Source: Climacteris rufus (Eukaryota; Chordata; Aves; Passeriformes; Climacteridae). From it: 64,000 nucleotides of DNA. The notes below the pieces were generated by a model. That model was not told the DNA's origin, did not search any database, and saw nothing but the letters and a program-made list of their open reading frames with translations. This document shows, piece by piece, positions 12,601-23,900 of the stretch. Positions within the stretch are counted from its first letter, which is position 1. Each line of letters opens with the position of its first letter. The position numbers and the translations under genes are program-made. The stretch spans positions 1,401,302 to 1,465,301 of the forward strand of contig VZRZ01004227.1 of assembly GCA_013398175.1 (NCBI GenBank). Direction: 5' to 3'.

Positions 12601-13754
12601 GAGGCAGCTGGGGAGCCTCAGCCTGGAGAAAGGAGGCTCAGGGGGAAACCTCTTCACTCTCTACAACCCCCTGACAGGAGGTTTAGCCAGGTCAGGGTTG
12701 GTCTTTTCTCTCAGGTGACAAATGACAAGATGAGAGGAAGCAGCTTCAAGTTGTGCCAGAAAAGGTTCAGATCAGGAAAAATGTCTTCACTGAAAGGTTG
12801 GTCAGACACTGGCACAGGCTGCCCAGGGCAGTGGTGAAATCACCATCCCTGGAAACATTCAAGCCATGTGGATGTGGCCCTTGGGGACATGGTTTCAGTA
12901 TTGAACACGCTGTGCTGGGCTAACAGTTGGGCTCCATGATCTTAGAGGTCTTTTTCAACCTCAATGATTCTATGATTATCCTCACTATAGATAATGAGAA
13001 AATTAAGATGAAAGCTAGGAAATTAATTGCTCATAGCTACACAATGAATCTACTCCTGCTCCCAGCTCAGCCTTCAGTTTTTGAATTGAAGGAATTCAGT
13101 GGGAAGTATGGGCTTCTAGTGGGGTTTTTAAACAAAAGTTTTGCATTTAAGGTTTGAATTGTGGCAGTCTGTCAGGACAATACAGGAGGTCACTGTCTTT
13201 GATTGGTAATTCCAGTGCTTTGTGCTAGATAGTTGTTTCCCATAACAAGCCAAACAGACAGGTTCTGCATGGGCAAGAGGGATTTCCTTGGTATCAAACT
13301 TTTCTAGATTAAACTTCACAAAATGTCTTCACCTCTTATTGCCTCTGCTTTGAACCTCAGCAGCTGGAGCACTGTGCTGGAGCACTAAATCTGCACTGAT
13401 ATCCCTCTAGTGCCCTCTCCAAAGTGCCACTTTTTCCCAGCTGAAAGGTTTATGGGAAGATCCTGTTTAAAGTCTTCAGCGGATCATCACACACCTTCAA
13501 CAAATTGTACTAAGGATAAAACTATTTTTACTTCTTGGAAAGGTTTGAGTCCATGTAGTGTTTTCCCAAGGGAGGGGAAAGTCTTTACTGTTGTCACTTA
13601 ATGATGTCACTTTATGATACAGTTTACCAAAGCTTTTTTTTTTTTTTTTTAAACGTAGGACTTTGAATTAACATTGTTTCCTATAAATATTTTACAGTGT
13701 TTAATGTGCTATTCTGATGGAACTTAAATGCAGTATATTTTCTGTTTATTTCAG
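9611..13754 (+). other. SAR1B first intron (putative)
   Basis: Sequence between the CpG island and the first SAR1B coding exon. It contains one clear CR1 tail at about 12610-12978 and a T run at 13636. No other gene or RNA was recognised. Confidence 0.6.
12610..12978 (+). mobile_element. CR1 LINE 3' fragment
   Basis: Shows the typical CR1 tail in order: a GGAGCCTCAGCCTGGAGAA-like start, CTCTCTACAACCCCCTGA, GGCTGCCCAGGGCAGTGG, CACCATCCCTGGAAACATTC, then GGGCTCCATGATCTTAGAGG, ending TTCAACCTCAATGATTCTATGATT. The direct end repeat marks the true 3' end. It is 5'-truncated and carries no intact reverse transcriptase. It sits in SAR1B intron 1 in sense orientation. Confidence 0.93.
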
Positions 13755-13825
13755 ACTGCAAGATTCAGATATGTTCCTATTTGATTGGATTTACAGTGGT
13801 TTCAGTAGTGTATTGCAGTTTTTAG
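13755..13825 (+). CDS. SAR1B: SAR1B first coding exon (coding from 13771)
   Basis: The acceptor is TTTATTTCAG|ACTGCAAG and the donor TTAG|GTAAG. The ATG at 13771 opens MFLFDWIYSGFSSVLQFL and ends in phase 1. Sixteen bases upstream of the ATG are 5' UTR in this exon. Aligned by codon to mammalian SAR1B, the usual ATG position is GAT here and the usual Ser2 position is ATG, so the start has moved one codon downstream. The frame stays open upstream through the acceptor, so a start in an earlier exon cannot be excluded. Confidence 0.93.
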
Positions 13826-16800
13826 GTAAGTCGTTGTTTGGGGCTTTTCCTTTCTGCTGCTCTTGTGTAAAATGTCTGTTTACCTGTTATCTTCAAACAA
13901 GGCTGCTGAGTAAATAATAATATTTGGTTTGGTGTATATTCAGTAACACTCAAACAAAAGTTTCACTTATCAATACTGAGCATTTCCAGAGTGTGCTTTC
14001 CACTCAATCTTACATTAATCCTTAACTTCTTGACAAAAATTACATTTTCTTTCATGATCATAATAGGTTGAAGCTTGCCAGTCATACTACATTTAAGCTG
14101 ATGTAATTCAGTTGGCTTTTATGGACCTTCTCTTGATTTTTCTCTGCTGTAAAGAATTGAACTCAGCTATTTTAATTCAGTTCTTTTGCACATGAGGATG
14201 TCATTTCAGAATCCAAATAGGACCGACTGACTACAAAAAATTAGTGCCAGGTATTGAAGCCCTTTCTCGTGTTCAGCAGTGCATTGTTCTGTGACTTTCT
14301 GTTCTGTGTCACAGAAGTCAGTATGAAACTTCACTGGCATCTGCTCAACAGCCTCAGAAAATTATTCCTTGGCCAAAAGAGTCTGCAAACCATATCAGTC
14401 CAAGGTGAAAAAAACTGACCACCAGGAGGAAACTGAATGTTAGGATACTAAAAAAAGGATCAGCAGTTGCAGACCACATAGGTAAAAGGCACAATTTCCA
14501 AGTTCAAAGGATTTTATTGAAGTGGTCAAAAAGCATTTGAGGCTAAGAAATCATGTCAAGGTGTGCCACCTACCTTTTATCAGTTGAAAGTTTAAAGTTT
14601 TTCACTGAATGTCAGACCCTTGGCCTGCTATCAAAATGTTAGCCAGTAAAATTTTAACTGAGTTGACTAATCTTTCTTATCTCCTCTTCCTTAGCTGTGC
14701 AATGATTGCTGTACACTGGCCTGCTCTTCCCTTCCTGTGCAAGCAATTCTGGTGAAAGATAGAGCTTTAGATGGAGCTTTAGATAGAGCTTTAAGTAACT
14801 CCCTCTTTTATGCCCCTCTTTCTCTAAAAGAAAAACTTTCTCTTTGCATTCTCAGTTATACTTCCAGTTGAAGAAGGCAGATCATAACATTTGGGAAACT
14901 CTCCCCAGTTCCCTGTGTCCTGTCAGCAGGCTGTTGGGATCACTTTAGGAAGAACACCTTTGCACACAGAGACTTTTGGAATGCACAAAGAATTTTTTTT
15001 TTTTTTTTACATATCTATGTAAAAACTCTGGTCTTGGTGTAGCCAATAGCTGGTTGTTAGTCTTGTGTTTCTATGAAAGATGCTTGGGAAACATGAAATG
15101 TTTTGGAGAAAGCAGCAACATCTGACTGAAGCAAAGGCTCTTGGATGTGCAGGCTGAGAATGGCAAAAATGGTCTTGTTTCACTATAGGTTAGGAGAGTT
15201 TTGTTAAACTCATAAGGTGAGCATGAGCTGGAGTTTCTCCTCTGATGTAACTTAATATATGAAAATGTTTGTTCACTTCTTCTTTCTCTCTAAACATTAG
15301 TACTTTCTCCTCCATTCTGTAGTTTAATATTTAATATATATATATGGGCATTTGAGAAGGTGAGTTTGAGAAGTAAGAGTTGCTGTATTTGAAAGAACTA
15401 TGAAGACACTTGACAGGACTTGGAGTAATAAAGATCATTCATGAAATAAACTGAGGAATATGGGAGAATATTCATTCGTGCAAGTTACAAAACATGTCCA
15501 GCTGGAATGTGATCCCTGAGATTACCTTAAAGGCAGAGGGAGAGGTGAGCAAACAGCAGTGGTGTAAAGGTCTGCCAAGCAGAGGTACCTCTGCTCCTGG
15601 AATGCTGCAGCATCAGCAGGGCTGGCTTAAAATCTCACCACAGAAAACACACATGAGGACAGCACATTAGACACAATGGTTTTTTTTAGTACAGAACAGG
15701 ATTGATTTTTTGGTTTTAAATTTATTTTTTCATAATGTTTTACTTTGAATATCAATCAGTTTAAAGCAGTGAGAACTAATTTTGGCAGAGGATATAGTGT
15801 TGACAAGTTGTAAGAGAATTGCCCTTTGATAATCTCCAACTTAAGAAAATATGGTGTTCGTGTTTTAAACATCTCTCCTCTCCTTCACAGCAACTGTTGC
15901 ATTTCTGGGGTTACACGTAGAGGGGAGAAAGGCAAAAGGCATTTTTATAAAGATGACAATCAGTGAAAATAAAATTTCTTATTCCTGTTATGGAAGCATT
16001 GTCACATGGGAACAAGAGTGTCAGCAATGCCCAGATGATGCTGTTCAGGATGTAGCCAACAGTTTTCCTGGGGTTATGGGTGAAAGTTACTTTTTGTCCA
16101 AATAATATATGAACAAACCTTAAAGAATTCATACATACACAAATTATGACTGTTGATGTGTAAACCAATTTCTCTGTAATAATCTGTTTGAGGTCTGAAT
16201 TTTCTTTTTGCCTCAGACAAGAGTTTTGCTGTAATTGGAGGCAGCTGAACAGAGCATCCTCTGTTCACGTTCAGGATGGTGCAGGTTCCAGAGCCTGCTG
16301 TGAGTGCTGGACCTGCAGCCACCTCTCCAGCCCTGTGAGCAGTACTGTCCTTTTGCTGGGGCAGACCAAACAACACTGGTGGTGTTTAGTCCTGTTCTGC
16401 TGTGCTTTTCCTAGGCTAATGTCAATGCATTCCCATGAGTGACACATTCACACCCATTGTGTGCCTCTCCTGCTCCTGCCAAGCATCCTGTAAGCTGCAC
16501 ACAGTACCTGTGCAGCAGGCACGTGGTGAGGAGGAATGTTGTTTGGACAAGTAGGAGGATGTGGATAAAGGGCACTGATAAAATGTGTGGTGGAGTTTGC
16601 CTGGTCTGTATTTTGTACTGTGACTGAAACACTTTGTTCCTGGGAGCAAAATCATCTCTAGAAATGAACTCCTACCACTTGAACTGATGATTCACTACGT
16701 CCTTCTTTGTTCTAGGACTGTACAAGAAATCAGGGAAACTGGTGTTTCTTGGGCTGGACAATGCTGGAAAAACTACCCTGCTGCACATGCTCAAAGATGA

Positions 16801-19800
16801 CAGACTGGGACAACACGTCCCCACATTACACCCCAGTAAGTTCACATTGCTGGTTCCTTAGCTAGAAAGCATTTGAAGGGTTGCAGGAAAAGCAGGATTT
16901 AGTTATACATCTTAAGACCACTAGTGTAATTGGGGAGAAACAAAGGGATTTTTGGGATTGCAATCCATGGATAGTTCAAGTAATAATAAAAAAACATATG
17001 TGCAGGATAGTTCAGTGTGTTATATTTAAAATTAAGAGGTGAGTAACAAGGAGAACGATGAAGATGAGAGTTTATACTATAAATGCTGTGTGAAATAGGG
17101 GCTTGTGATTTTTGAGAACAGCTTTTCTGTGTAACTGGAAAATTAATGTTCATGTCTCAGAGGTTGCTGTGTATTTGTTATCCTGGTAGCCTCACAGGAG
17201 AAAAAGTTCAGCACAGGTTGAAAATGTGGACTGGTGAAGTCCAGTAAGGAGGTGAGAAATTGGGAAAGGATGTGAAGAGGAGAAACCTTGAACAGTATTG
17301 AACACAAAATGCCAAATGCAAAGTCTTTTTTGCAAACCAGATGCCAGAACCAACTGTTGTTTGTGTAATATGTAGGGATAAATAAAGTACGAGTATTCTG
17401 CTGTTCTTAGCATTGTAGATATTCCACACATGCTTTAATGGTTAATAACATTTTGGTGTTAGATGAGTGTGCCATTGACTTTGAGAGAACGAGTTGCTCT
17501 CATTTGCTTCTTGAATAACAAAATACTTGGAAAGAACCAAGAGAAAGGAAAATTTATGTGCTGGAAGGCCAGACTGTTCCAATGCACTGCATAATCTTCA
17601 CATAGAATGCATTTCTGTGTATTTCCAGCTTCAGAAGAGCTGACAATTGCTGGCATGACTTTCACTACCTTTGATCTGGGTGGACATGCTCAAGGTAAGA
17701 GTGTGTGTTGACTCCCTTAAGCTCATTAAATTAGGTTGGAGTTTGTTTCTAATCAGAAATATGGCTCTGCTGCAGAGAATGACTTCCCACACTTTCCTGT
17801 GACAGCATAAAAGATATTGTCTGCTCTTTAACCCATCTCCATCAATTATCACAAAGCCCAAATATGATTTGGCAAGAGCTGCAGTAGAGCAGAAACTTTT
17901 GACTAATACTGTGAAGAGTAGTTCTGTACTTTGAATTGCTTATATTTACCTTTAAGCTTTGTGCTTCAAACTTACCTTTGTTGACATAATTCTTGGGGCA
18001 ACAAAAAACCTTTCCATAAATCAGTGTTAGGACAGAGTGATAACAGTAAAGGGAATGAGAATTTGCTCTGTAATTTCAAGCTTTGTAAAACATGAAATTG
18101 CATTCCAAAGACGGGTAACATAAGCTAAGACTTAAAAAAAAATCATCAAATAAACCCCCCACACACACCTGTAGGTCCTTAATTACCAATGTGCATTTAT
18201 CTGTATTTGGGGATAATTTCCTTTAATTTTTAATTCTTATTTTCCCTGTAGCTCGCAGAGTATGGAAAAATTACCTGCCTGCAATTAATGGTGTTGTGTT
18301 CTTGGTGGACTGTGCAGATCATGAAAGATTGCTTGAATCAAAAGAAGAACTTGATGTAAGTTTAAATAAGCCTTTGAAAGTTTGAACTTCTAAGAACTGA
18401 GTTCAAACACCCAGTATCCAACAGAGCTCTGCTGTCACCTGCATGAGTAGTAGGGATTTGACCTTGTGTATCCTAAACTGATCACTCCTCCTTTCTCCAT
18501 TCCTTTGTAGTCACTAATGACAGATGAAACTATTGCTAATGTGCCTATCCTAATTCTTGGTAACAAGATTGACAGACCTGAAGCCATCAGTGAAGAGAGA
18601 TTACGAGAGACATTTGGTCTGTATGGCCAGACAACAGGAAAGGTATTGCCCCTTCTCCCTTCTCCCTTCTCCCTTCTCCCTTCTCCCTTCTCCCTTCTCC
18701 CTTCTCCCTTCTCCCTTCTCCCTTCTCCCTTCTCCCTTCTCCCTTCTCCCTTCTCCCTTCTCCCTTCTCCCTTCTCCCTTCTCCCTTCTCCCTTCTCCCT
18801 CCCCACACCTCCCCTCCCCTCCCCACACCTTCCTTTTCTTTTTTTTCTGTGGGTTTTTTGTTTGGTGAGGTTTTTTTGTTAGGGAGTTTGTTTGCCTTAC
18901 TTGACTCTGGTTTACTCCAGCTACACAAAATAAATGCTTTTTACTTTATAAAGTTCTTATTACATAATAATACTATATGGAATAAATCCTGAGGTCTCTG
19001 TGTGTGCATTAGATGCATCTCTACTACAACTTTTTAACATCATATTTAATGCCACATTTTTTTCAGAGAAAATGTTTGCACTTAAAATAATTTTCAGTAC
19101 TTCAACTTTCTTATGCACTATTTTTAAACTGAGTTTTCAGAGGGTATAGTTATAGACAGAGTTATAAGAAAATACAGTCTGTAAGTGACTTTCTCATTTA
19201 AAGCACAAGCTTTAATAATTTTCTACTTAACACATTTACCTAAAGCTCAGAGATAGACTTCTACAACGATGTAAATCTAAGTTTGTAGGTTGTGGGACGG
19301 AAAAGGTTCCTACTGGCATCTGTAGCAACAAGGCAGATTTCTAGTATGGATCTTTGTGATAATTCAGCTCTTCTTCATGTAAAGTATATACAGTGCCCTG
19401 CTTGTGGGCACCAGGAGCCCGTTGCTCCATTGTCCTTGGCCCTTGGCAAGACACCTCTCTGCAGCTGACAGAGTCGTTCAGTGTGGCTTCCAGCCCAGCT
19501 CCCATTAGCTGACCAGCTCTGCTGAGGGCACCTGTCTTGCAATTCCTCTTTGCTTATTCACTCTTAGGTGCCTCCCTGAAAGTTCAGTGCCAGTCAGAGC
19601 TTAGGTCAAGCAGGAACAAATCTTTCCTTTCTTGTTTGCTGCATTTTATCCTCTTGTGTTCTGGTTTTTACACTGCACATATTTGATTAAGTCCAAACAC
19701 CACTGTGAATCTCCAGCTGAGCAACAGCTTTATTGCACTGTGCTGATCTTAGCAAGCAAGCATCTTGCACTCTTGCTTTGGTCAGTTCTAAAATCTGTAG

Positions 19801-20439
19801 CAAGTGCTCTTTTTATCTGGTTGGAAAACTCTTGGAAACAGAGCAGGGAACTGTGACTGAAAACCAAATATAAGCTCTCAAATTCTCTGTGCATGTTTCC
19901 TGCTGCATTCTGGTTCCATGTACTTCCCCCTCTCCAGTGGGATGCACATGAAAATACAGGTAGTGTACTTCCTGTGTACCTGTTACTGAGATTAAGGTCA
20001 CATGTTCTGGTCTCTGTGTGGAGGGGTCAGGCCTAGAGAGGCTGTGCCTGCCCCATCCCTGGAAACCAAAGGCCAGGCTGGATGGGGCTTGGAGCAACCT
20101 GGTCTAGTGGAAGGTGTCCCTGCCCGTGGCAGGGGGTTGCAATGAGATGAACTGTAAGGTCCCTCTCAACCCAGCCCATTCTATGATGTTAGATTCATTT
20201 ATTTTCTAAAGTTCCAGTATCAAACACGAGTCGAATAAGGGTATTCCATAGAAGCAAACAACCATGTAAAATAGAAATGGTTTTATAAGGGAACTGTAAG
20301 GGAATGTTTGTGTCTCTTGCAGGGCAGCACACCACTGAAGGACCTGAATGCCAGGCCCCTGGAGGTGTTCATGTGCAGTGTGCTCAAGAGACAAGGCTAC
20401 GGGGAGGGGTTCCGCTGGATGGCCCAGTACATCAACTGA
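13771..20439 (+). CDS. SAR1B: SAR1B small GTPase, complete coding sequence in six exons
   Basis: Coding exons are 13771-13825, 16716-16835, 17629-17694, 18252-18355, 18511-18642 and 20323-20439. All introns are GT-AG and phases join exactly, giving 197 residues plus TGA. The product is the Sar1 GTPase that, when GTP-bound, inserts its N-terminal amphipathic helix into the ER membrane and recruits SEC23/SEC24. SAR1B is specially needed for chylomicron/lipoprotein export in mammals. Visible motifs: hydrophobic N-terminus FDWIYSGFSSVLQFLG, P-loop GLDNAGKTT (about 31-39), switch II DLGGH (about 74-78), NKID (about 133-136) and SVLKRQGYGEGFRW near the end. Paralogue SAR1A is less likely given the IYSGFSSVLQFLGLYKKSGK start and the chromosomal neighbours. 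Two oddities: the start is shifted by one codon (MFLFDW rather than MSFIFDW) and the last residue is Asn rather than the usual Asp. Confidence 0.96.
13826..16715 (+). other. SAR1B intron
   Basis: AT-rich intron without a recognised gene or CR1 tail. It contains a three-copy 12-bp tandem repeat at 14758-14793 and poly-T runs near 14993. Confidence 0.8.
14758..14793 (+). repeat. 12-bp tandem repeat, 3 copies
   Basis: Three adjacent copies of GATAGAGCTTTA, the middle one with a single A-to-G change. Confidence 0.9.
16716..16835 (+). CDS. SAR1B: SAR1B exon: P-loop
   Basis: The acceptor is TTTGTTCTAG|GACTGT and the donor CCCCA|GTAAG. It encodes GLYKKSGKLVFLGLDNAGKT and onward to HVPTLHP, holding the P-loop Lys and Thr that bind nucleotide phosphates and Mg, and the start of switch I. 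Phase 1 on both sides. Confidence 0.96.
17629..17694 (+). CDS. SAR1B: SAR1B exon: switch I-switch II
   Basis: A 66-bp exon, acceptor ATTTCCAG|CTTCAG, donor CAAG|GTAAGA. It encodes TSEELTIAGMTFTTFDLGGH then AQ. DLGGH is the switch II motif; its His is the catalytic residue equivalent to Gln61 of Ras in this family. The residue after GGH is Ala, where mammals have Val. Confidence 0.95.
18252..18355 (+). CDS. SAR1B: SAR1B exon: central GTPase fold
   Basis: The acceptor is TTTCCCTGTAG|CTCGCAG and the donor TTGAT|GTAAG. It encodes ARRVWKNYLPAINGVVFLVD then CADHERLLESKEELD, ending in phase 0. This matches vertebrate Sar1 residue for residue apart from conservative changes. Confidence 0.95.
18511..18642 (+). 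CDS. SAR1B: SAR1B exon: NKID base-recognition motif
   Basis: The acceptor is TCCTTTGTAG|TCACTAATG and the donor GGAAAG|GTATTG, exactly 44 codons in phase 0. It includes SLMTDETIANVPILILGNKI, the NKID guanine-specificity motif and AISEERLRETFGLYGQTTGK; mammals usually have Met where Thr occurs in RETFG. The donor GTATTG is weaker than the GTAAG sites of the other exons and runs almost directly into the heptamer array at 18650. Confidence 0.95.
18650..18796 (+). repeat. Heptamer array (CCCTTCT)x21 at the SAR1B exon 5 donor
   Basis: Twenty-one uninterrupted copies of CCCTTCT, followed by more C/T-rich sequence to about 18832. The array starts 7 bases after the last exon base. The plus strand is pure pyrimidine; the minus strand is (AGAAGGG)n with regularly spaced G triplets that could form G-quadruplexes, with i-motif potential on the other strand. 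Perfect copy identity suggests recent or ongoing expansion, though collapse or extension in assembly is possible. Long open frames of Pro-Phe-Ser-Leu or Arg-Glu-Lys-Gly repeats here are products of the array, not genes. Confidence 0.98.
18833..20322 (+). other. SAR1B last intron
   Basis: Intron downstream of the heptamer array. It contains a CR1 tail at about 20033-20188, ending about 135 bases before the terminal exon. Nothing else was recognised. Confidence 0.8.
20033..20188 (+). mobile_element. CR1 LINE 3' fragment
   Basis: Contains CTGCCCCATCCCTGGAAACC, GGCTGGATGGGGCTTGGAGC, AGGTGTCCCTGCCCGTGGC, then GGTCCCTCTCAACCCAGCCC and ATTCTATGATG, the standard CR1 tail in sense orientation. 5'-truncated. 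Confidence 0.93.
20323..20439 (+). CDS. SAR1B: SAR1B terminal coding exon
   Basis: The acceptor is TGTCTCTTGCAG|GGCAGC and the exon ends at TGA 20437-20439. It encodes GSTPLKDLNARPLEVFMCSV then LKRQGYGEGFRWMAQYIN. SVLK-type residues form the G5 loop. The final residue is Asn, where other vertebrate SAR1B proteins I recall end in Asp. Confidence 0.95.
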   Translation, partial: GSTPLKDLNARPLEVFMCSVLKRQGYGEGFRWMAQYIN

Positions 20440-20871
20440 GCAGCGCCGGCACCGCCGCCTCTGGCCGGCTCTCCGTGCCCTCTGCTCCTTCCTTGATCAC
20501 TCAGTGTATGTCACTTGAATTCATTTGACTGTTCAGTTTTAAAAAGACACATTTTTAGCTAATTATATCATTGATGCTAAATCGTAAGTGTGAGGATTGA
20601 AAAATTATTTCCAGCAAGTTTGTAAGTTTGAATACCACAACCTGTGAGCTTTCTAATCCCGTGCAACATCCTTTTGCAGCTTTTAATTTAATGAGTCTCC
20701 AGCACCATTTTTGGTCAGAGCAACTTTCCAGTACAGTATGTTTGAATGCACTTTTTAACAGCTGAAAACGATGAACATGTGAAAAATATTTAATGCTTAT
20801 GTTAAATTTTTTATGTACTTTTTTGAAACTGGTTTTATAACTTTAGAGTATATAACCATCTTTCAAGGAAT

Positions 20872-20877
20872 AATAAA
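20872..20877 (+). terminator. Polyadenylation signal AATAAA (SAR1B)
   Basis: First canonical hexamer after the SAR1B stop codon, about 430 bases downstream. Confidence 0.6.
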
Positions 20878-20948
20878 TAATTAGCTGATGGATAATTGCA
20901 TGATGCCTTACAGTTTTCAATAATACACTTTCTTATGCAACGTCATGC

Positions 20949-20954
20949 AATAAA
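20949..20954 (+). terminator. Polyadenylation signal AATAAA (SAR1B)
   Basis: Second hexamer, with a T/G-rich stretch (TGTTTCATTTTAATGTG) about 35 bases on that resembles a downstream element. Confidence 0.6.
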
Positions 20955-20980
20955 TTTAAATCCAGTTTTTGGCAACTGTA

Positions 20981-23900
20981 ATGGGAAATGTTTCATTTTA
21001 ATGTGTCTTAACTAGTGAGGCTGACAGGTGATCTGAATATGTGAGATATTTTCCTGAAACACAAGCAGGCCACAAAGTAGTTTCATTGTAGGTTAGAGTG
21101 GGTTTTTTCAGACTACTAAACTGTATTTATTTTAGGATTTTGCATAGTAAAGGAAAAATCTAATGTGATGCCCTTATAACCACCACAAGTACAAATAGTG
21201 TAAATTAGCTGTGCCAAAGTAAATCTTGAACTAATGTCAAAAGTGGTCTTAAGCTAATGGTCTCTTGAATTAAACCCTTAATGTGACACAAGAAATACGG
21301 TTTCTTTCTGAAGAAATTAAGAATACCACTGCACTAAATGTCCTGTTTCCAGTTCCATTCATTTTTGGGTCTGCCAGAAGACTTGCCTGTGAAACTGCCA
21401 GGAAAAAAAAGATATTGCCATTGCTGCTTGTGACAATTTATCAGCTCACACCCAACTGGCCAGTTTTATTGTTGGTATTTTGAACTGGGACAAGATGGAT
21501 TCTTTTATGTGGTTTTGCCCTGAAACCTGGCCAGTGTGGCAGGTGCTGGCTGCCCAGGGGATTTATTTCGGGGGTAAAATTCAGTTCCTCTTTCCTGTTT
21601 CTGACAGCTTTTCCCTGCTCTTGTGTGTGTTAGTTCCCCAAGGAGAAAGCAGCTTATCTTTGAAGAAAGGGTGTTGCAGCACGTGTCTGTCAGCACCATT
21701 GGTGCTTGCTGGGAGCTGTGGTTGGTGCTTCCTTGTGCTGGGGATGTTTCACTCTCGTTTGCCAAATGAAGGGTGGGGTTTCAGCCCTGCAGTCCCCGTT
21801 TCACCAGGAGGGCTTTGAGTTGCACTCTGTAGTTTGTTTTCCCCTTGTACAAGTACAAACTGCTGCAAGTTGTACTGAATCCCTTTTACTTCCTGTTGTA
21901 CATCTTATCCAAAATACTTCAGGCCTTATGTTTCCAATATCCATGGCAGCAAATGTATTTCTGACTGGTTTGATTTCACAAATAACTTTCTCTTGACCTC
22001 TGGGCTTGAATCTGATTTAAAGCCTGTAGGCTCATAGCAAATAAATGAGACTTATTCCCTGCCCGAATCTGAACTGGTATGATTGAATATTGATGATCAA
22101 TTCCCCACAGTCCTAGATTGTGCATCTGAATAATTCAGAACCTAACTAATTAAATTGTAAATGAAGTTTGTTACTGCAGAATCACATGCAAAGCATTAAG
22201 CCCAGTTTGTGTGTGGTGAAGTTCAGTGTGATGGTATTGGATGGCTTTTCCAAATGACCAACATAGAGAATTCTGCATTTAAACTTGTGCTCAGCTGTAG
22301 AGTGGTGTCTCTGCTGCATAAATCTGAACTGGAGGTAAGAAGTGGCCTCTCACCAGCGTGTGGACAGTGTGTGTCTTTACTACCTACAGCCATTACGTAG
22401 GGGATGTGCTTCTTGTTTTTTCCTCTGGCTTTTTCTGATGATGGTTATAATGCAAAGAACCACAGCTAAATCACTACATGATGTAAATATTAAAAGTACT
22501 ACTTGCAGAGTCACATTGTGGTGTTGATGTGAGAGATTTGGGACTGTGTTGCTTGTGCTTATGGAAATGAAGCTGGAGGTGGAGATGCTCTGCTGCACTT
22601 CCACAGGCTGAGCCATTGCATGGGCATGAGGGGTCCTCTTCACCTGCTCTTCCAACCAACCATGAACAACAGCAGTAAAGAATGGATAATCCTATTAAAA
22701 ATTCAAAAAGAAGGGAGGCGATGGTGCTTGAAAGTGTGTATAATTCTCAGTGTTATGGAAATACTCTTGATTTTCTGGGTCCTGCTGTGGGATGGTGGCT
22801 GAAATGTGGTTGTAATAAGGGCATGAAGAAACCTGGACCTTGTATTATCCACTGGGGTGTGTTGTTGGAATAGCTGATCAATGCTCAGTGAAATACATAA
22901 ATAATCTTGCTCTGTTTCATTTCATTCAGCAGAGGAAGGACTTTTCTTCTGCAGTTTACATTTTGTTGTGCACATGAATGTGAATGAATGTTGTGTGTCT
23001 TTGTGTGAAGATTTCATTAATAGACAAATATACTGATGAGAGTTTTCCTGGTGGTTCTCATCCCCGCCCCCCCCACATCTCCCTGGCCGTTTATTTCTAT
23101 TTTGTTCCTATGACTGTGACCAGTCTTGCTTAAAAAAAAAGCAGTGTTCACATTTGGGTCTAACTTATATGATTTTTTTTTTGCACTCTTGACTATGCAG
23201 ATTTCATTGAACATCACTTTAAAGAATGTGAAAAAGAAAACTCATTAATAAAGATGTTATTTATGAATTGTCTCATTTTGTTTTTACATTGCAACAGTTC
23301 CTTTAAGAGAAATGAGAGAAATGAATGCAGATTCCTGAGATCCTAATAACTACTTCTGACAGTGGCCTGTATTTCACTGCAGTGGCCCCAGTTGCTAACA
23401 TCTCTAGGTTGAATAAGATTTATTTTGCTTGGATGTAATTAAAATTGGGGTCTGTTATGTACTGTATAACTGAGAGGCAATTGCTGTATTTCAGTACTGG
23501 TTTAATAAATTTTTCAGCAAAAATTATTGGCATTGGAGATGGGAAGAATCTCTGAGCTTTCTCAATTATTCTCTTGTCAGATCAGGATTATTTCATTAAT
23601 ATTTCTGTGTTCAAGTCCTGTCTATGATGTGCCAAAGGTGACCTGTGGCATTCACTGGAGTACCTGCATGCACGGGGGAGCTTTACTGTGTTTTGATAAC
23701 TGGAATTGATCACCAAATAGAATATTTGGCATCCACTTATTTATAATAACACCAGTTCAGAAAAATGATGGAGGTGGTTTCCAGTCCCAGTGAATTCACA
23801 GGTCTGCTGGAGGTCAGATTGTTCTCTTGTTTGTACTGTCAGAGTATTTGGTTGTTACAAACCAAAGTCCAGTATTTCTGTCGACTACACCACACTCAGA

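Larger units (their letters stand above)
16836..18510 (+). other. SAR1B introns around the two small exons
   Basis: Apart from the coding exons 17629-17694 and 18252-18355 given separately, these three introns hold nothing recognisable. Confidence 0.75.
20440..20980 (+). other. SAR1B: SAR1B 3' UTR, proximal form
   Basis: Follows the TGA directly and becomes AT-rich. Two AATAAA signals at 20872-20877 and 20949-20954 are followed by T/G-rich sequence, supporting a short 3' UTR of about 0.5 kb. Later AATAAA motifs (for example 23247-23252, followed by a T-rich tract) allow longer forms. Confidence 0.7.

Noticed and set aside
18435..18928. Repetitive proteins of REKGEGR or FSLLPSP type
   Set aside because: Direct translations of the heptamer array and the antisense of a SAR1B exon; not genes.
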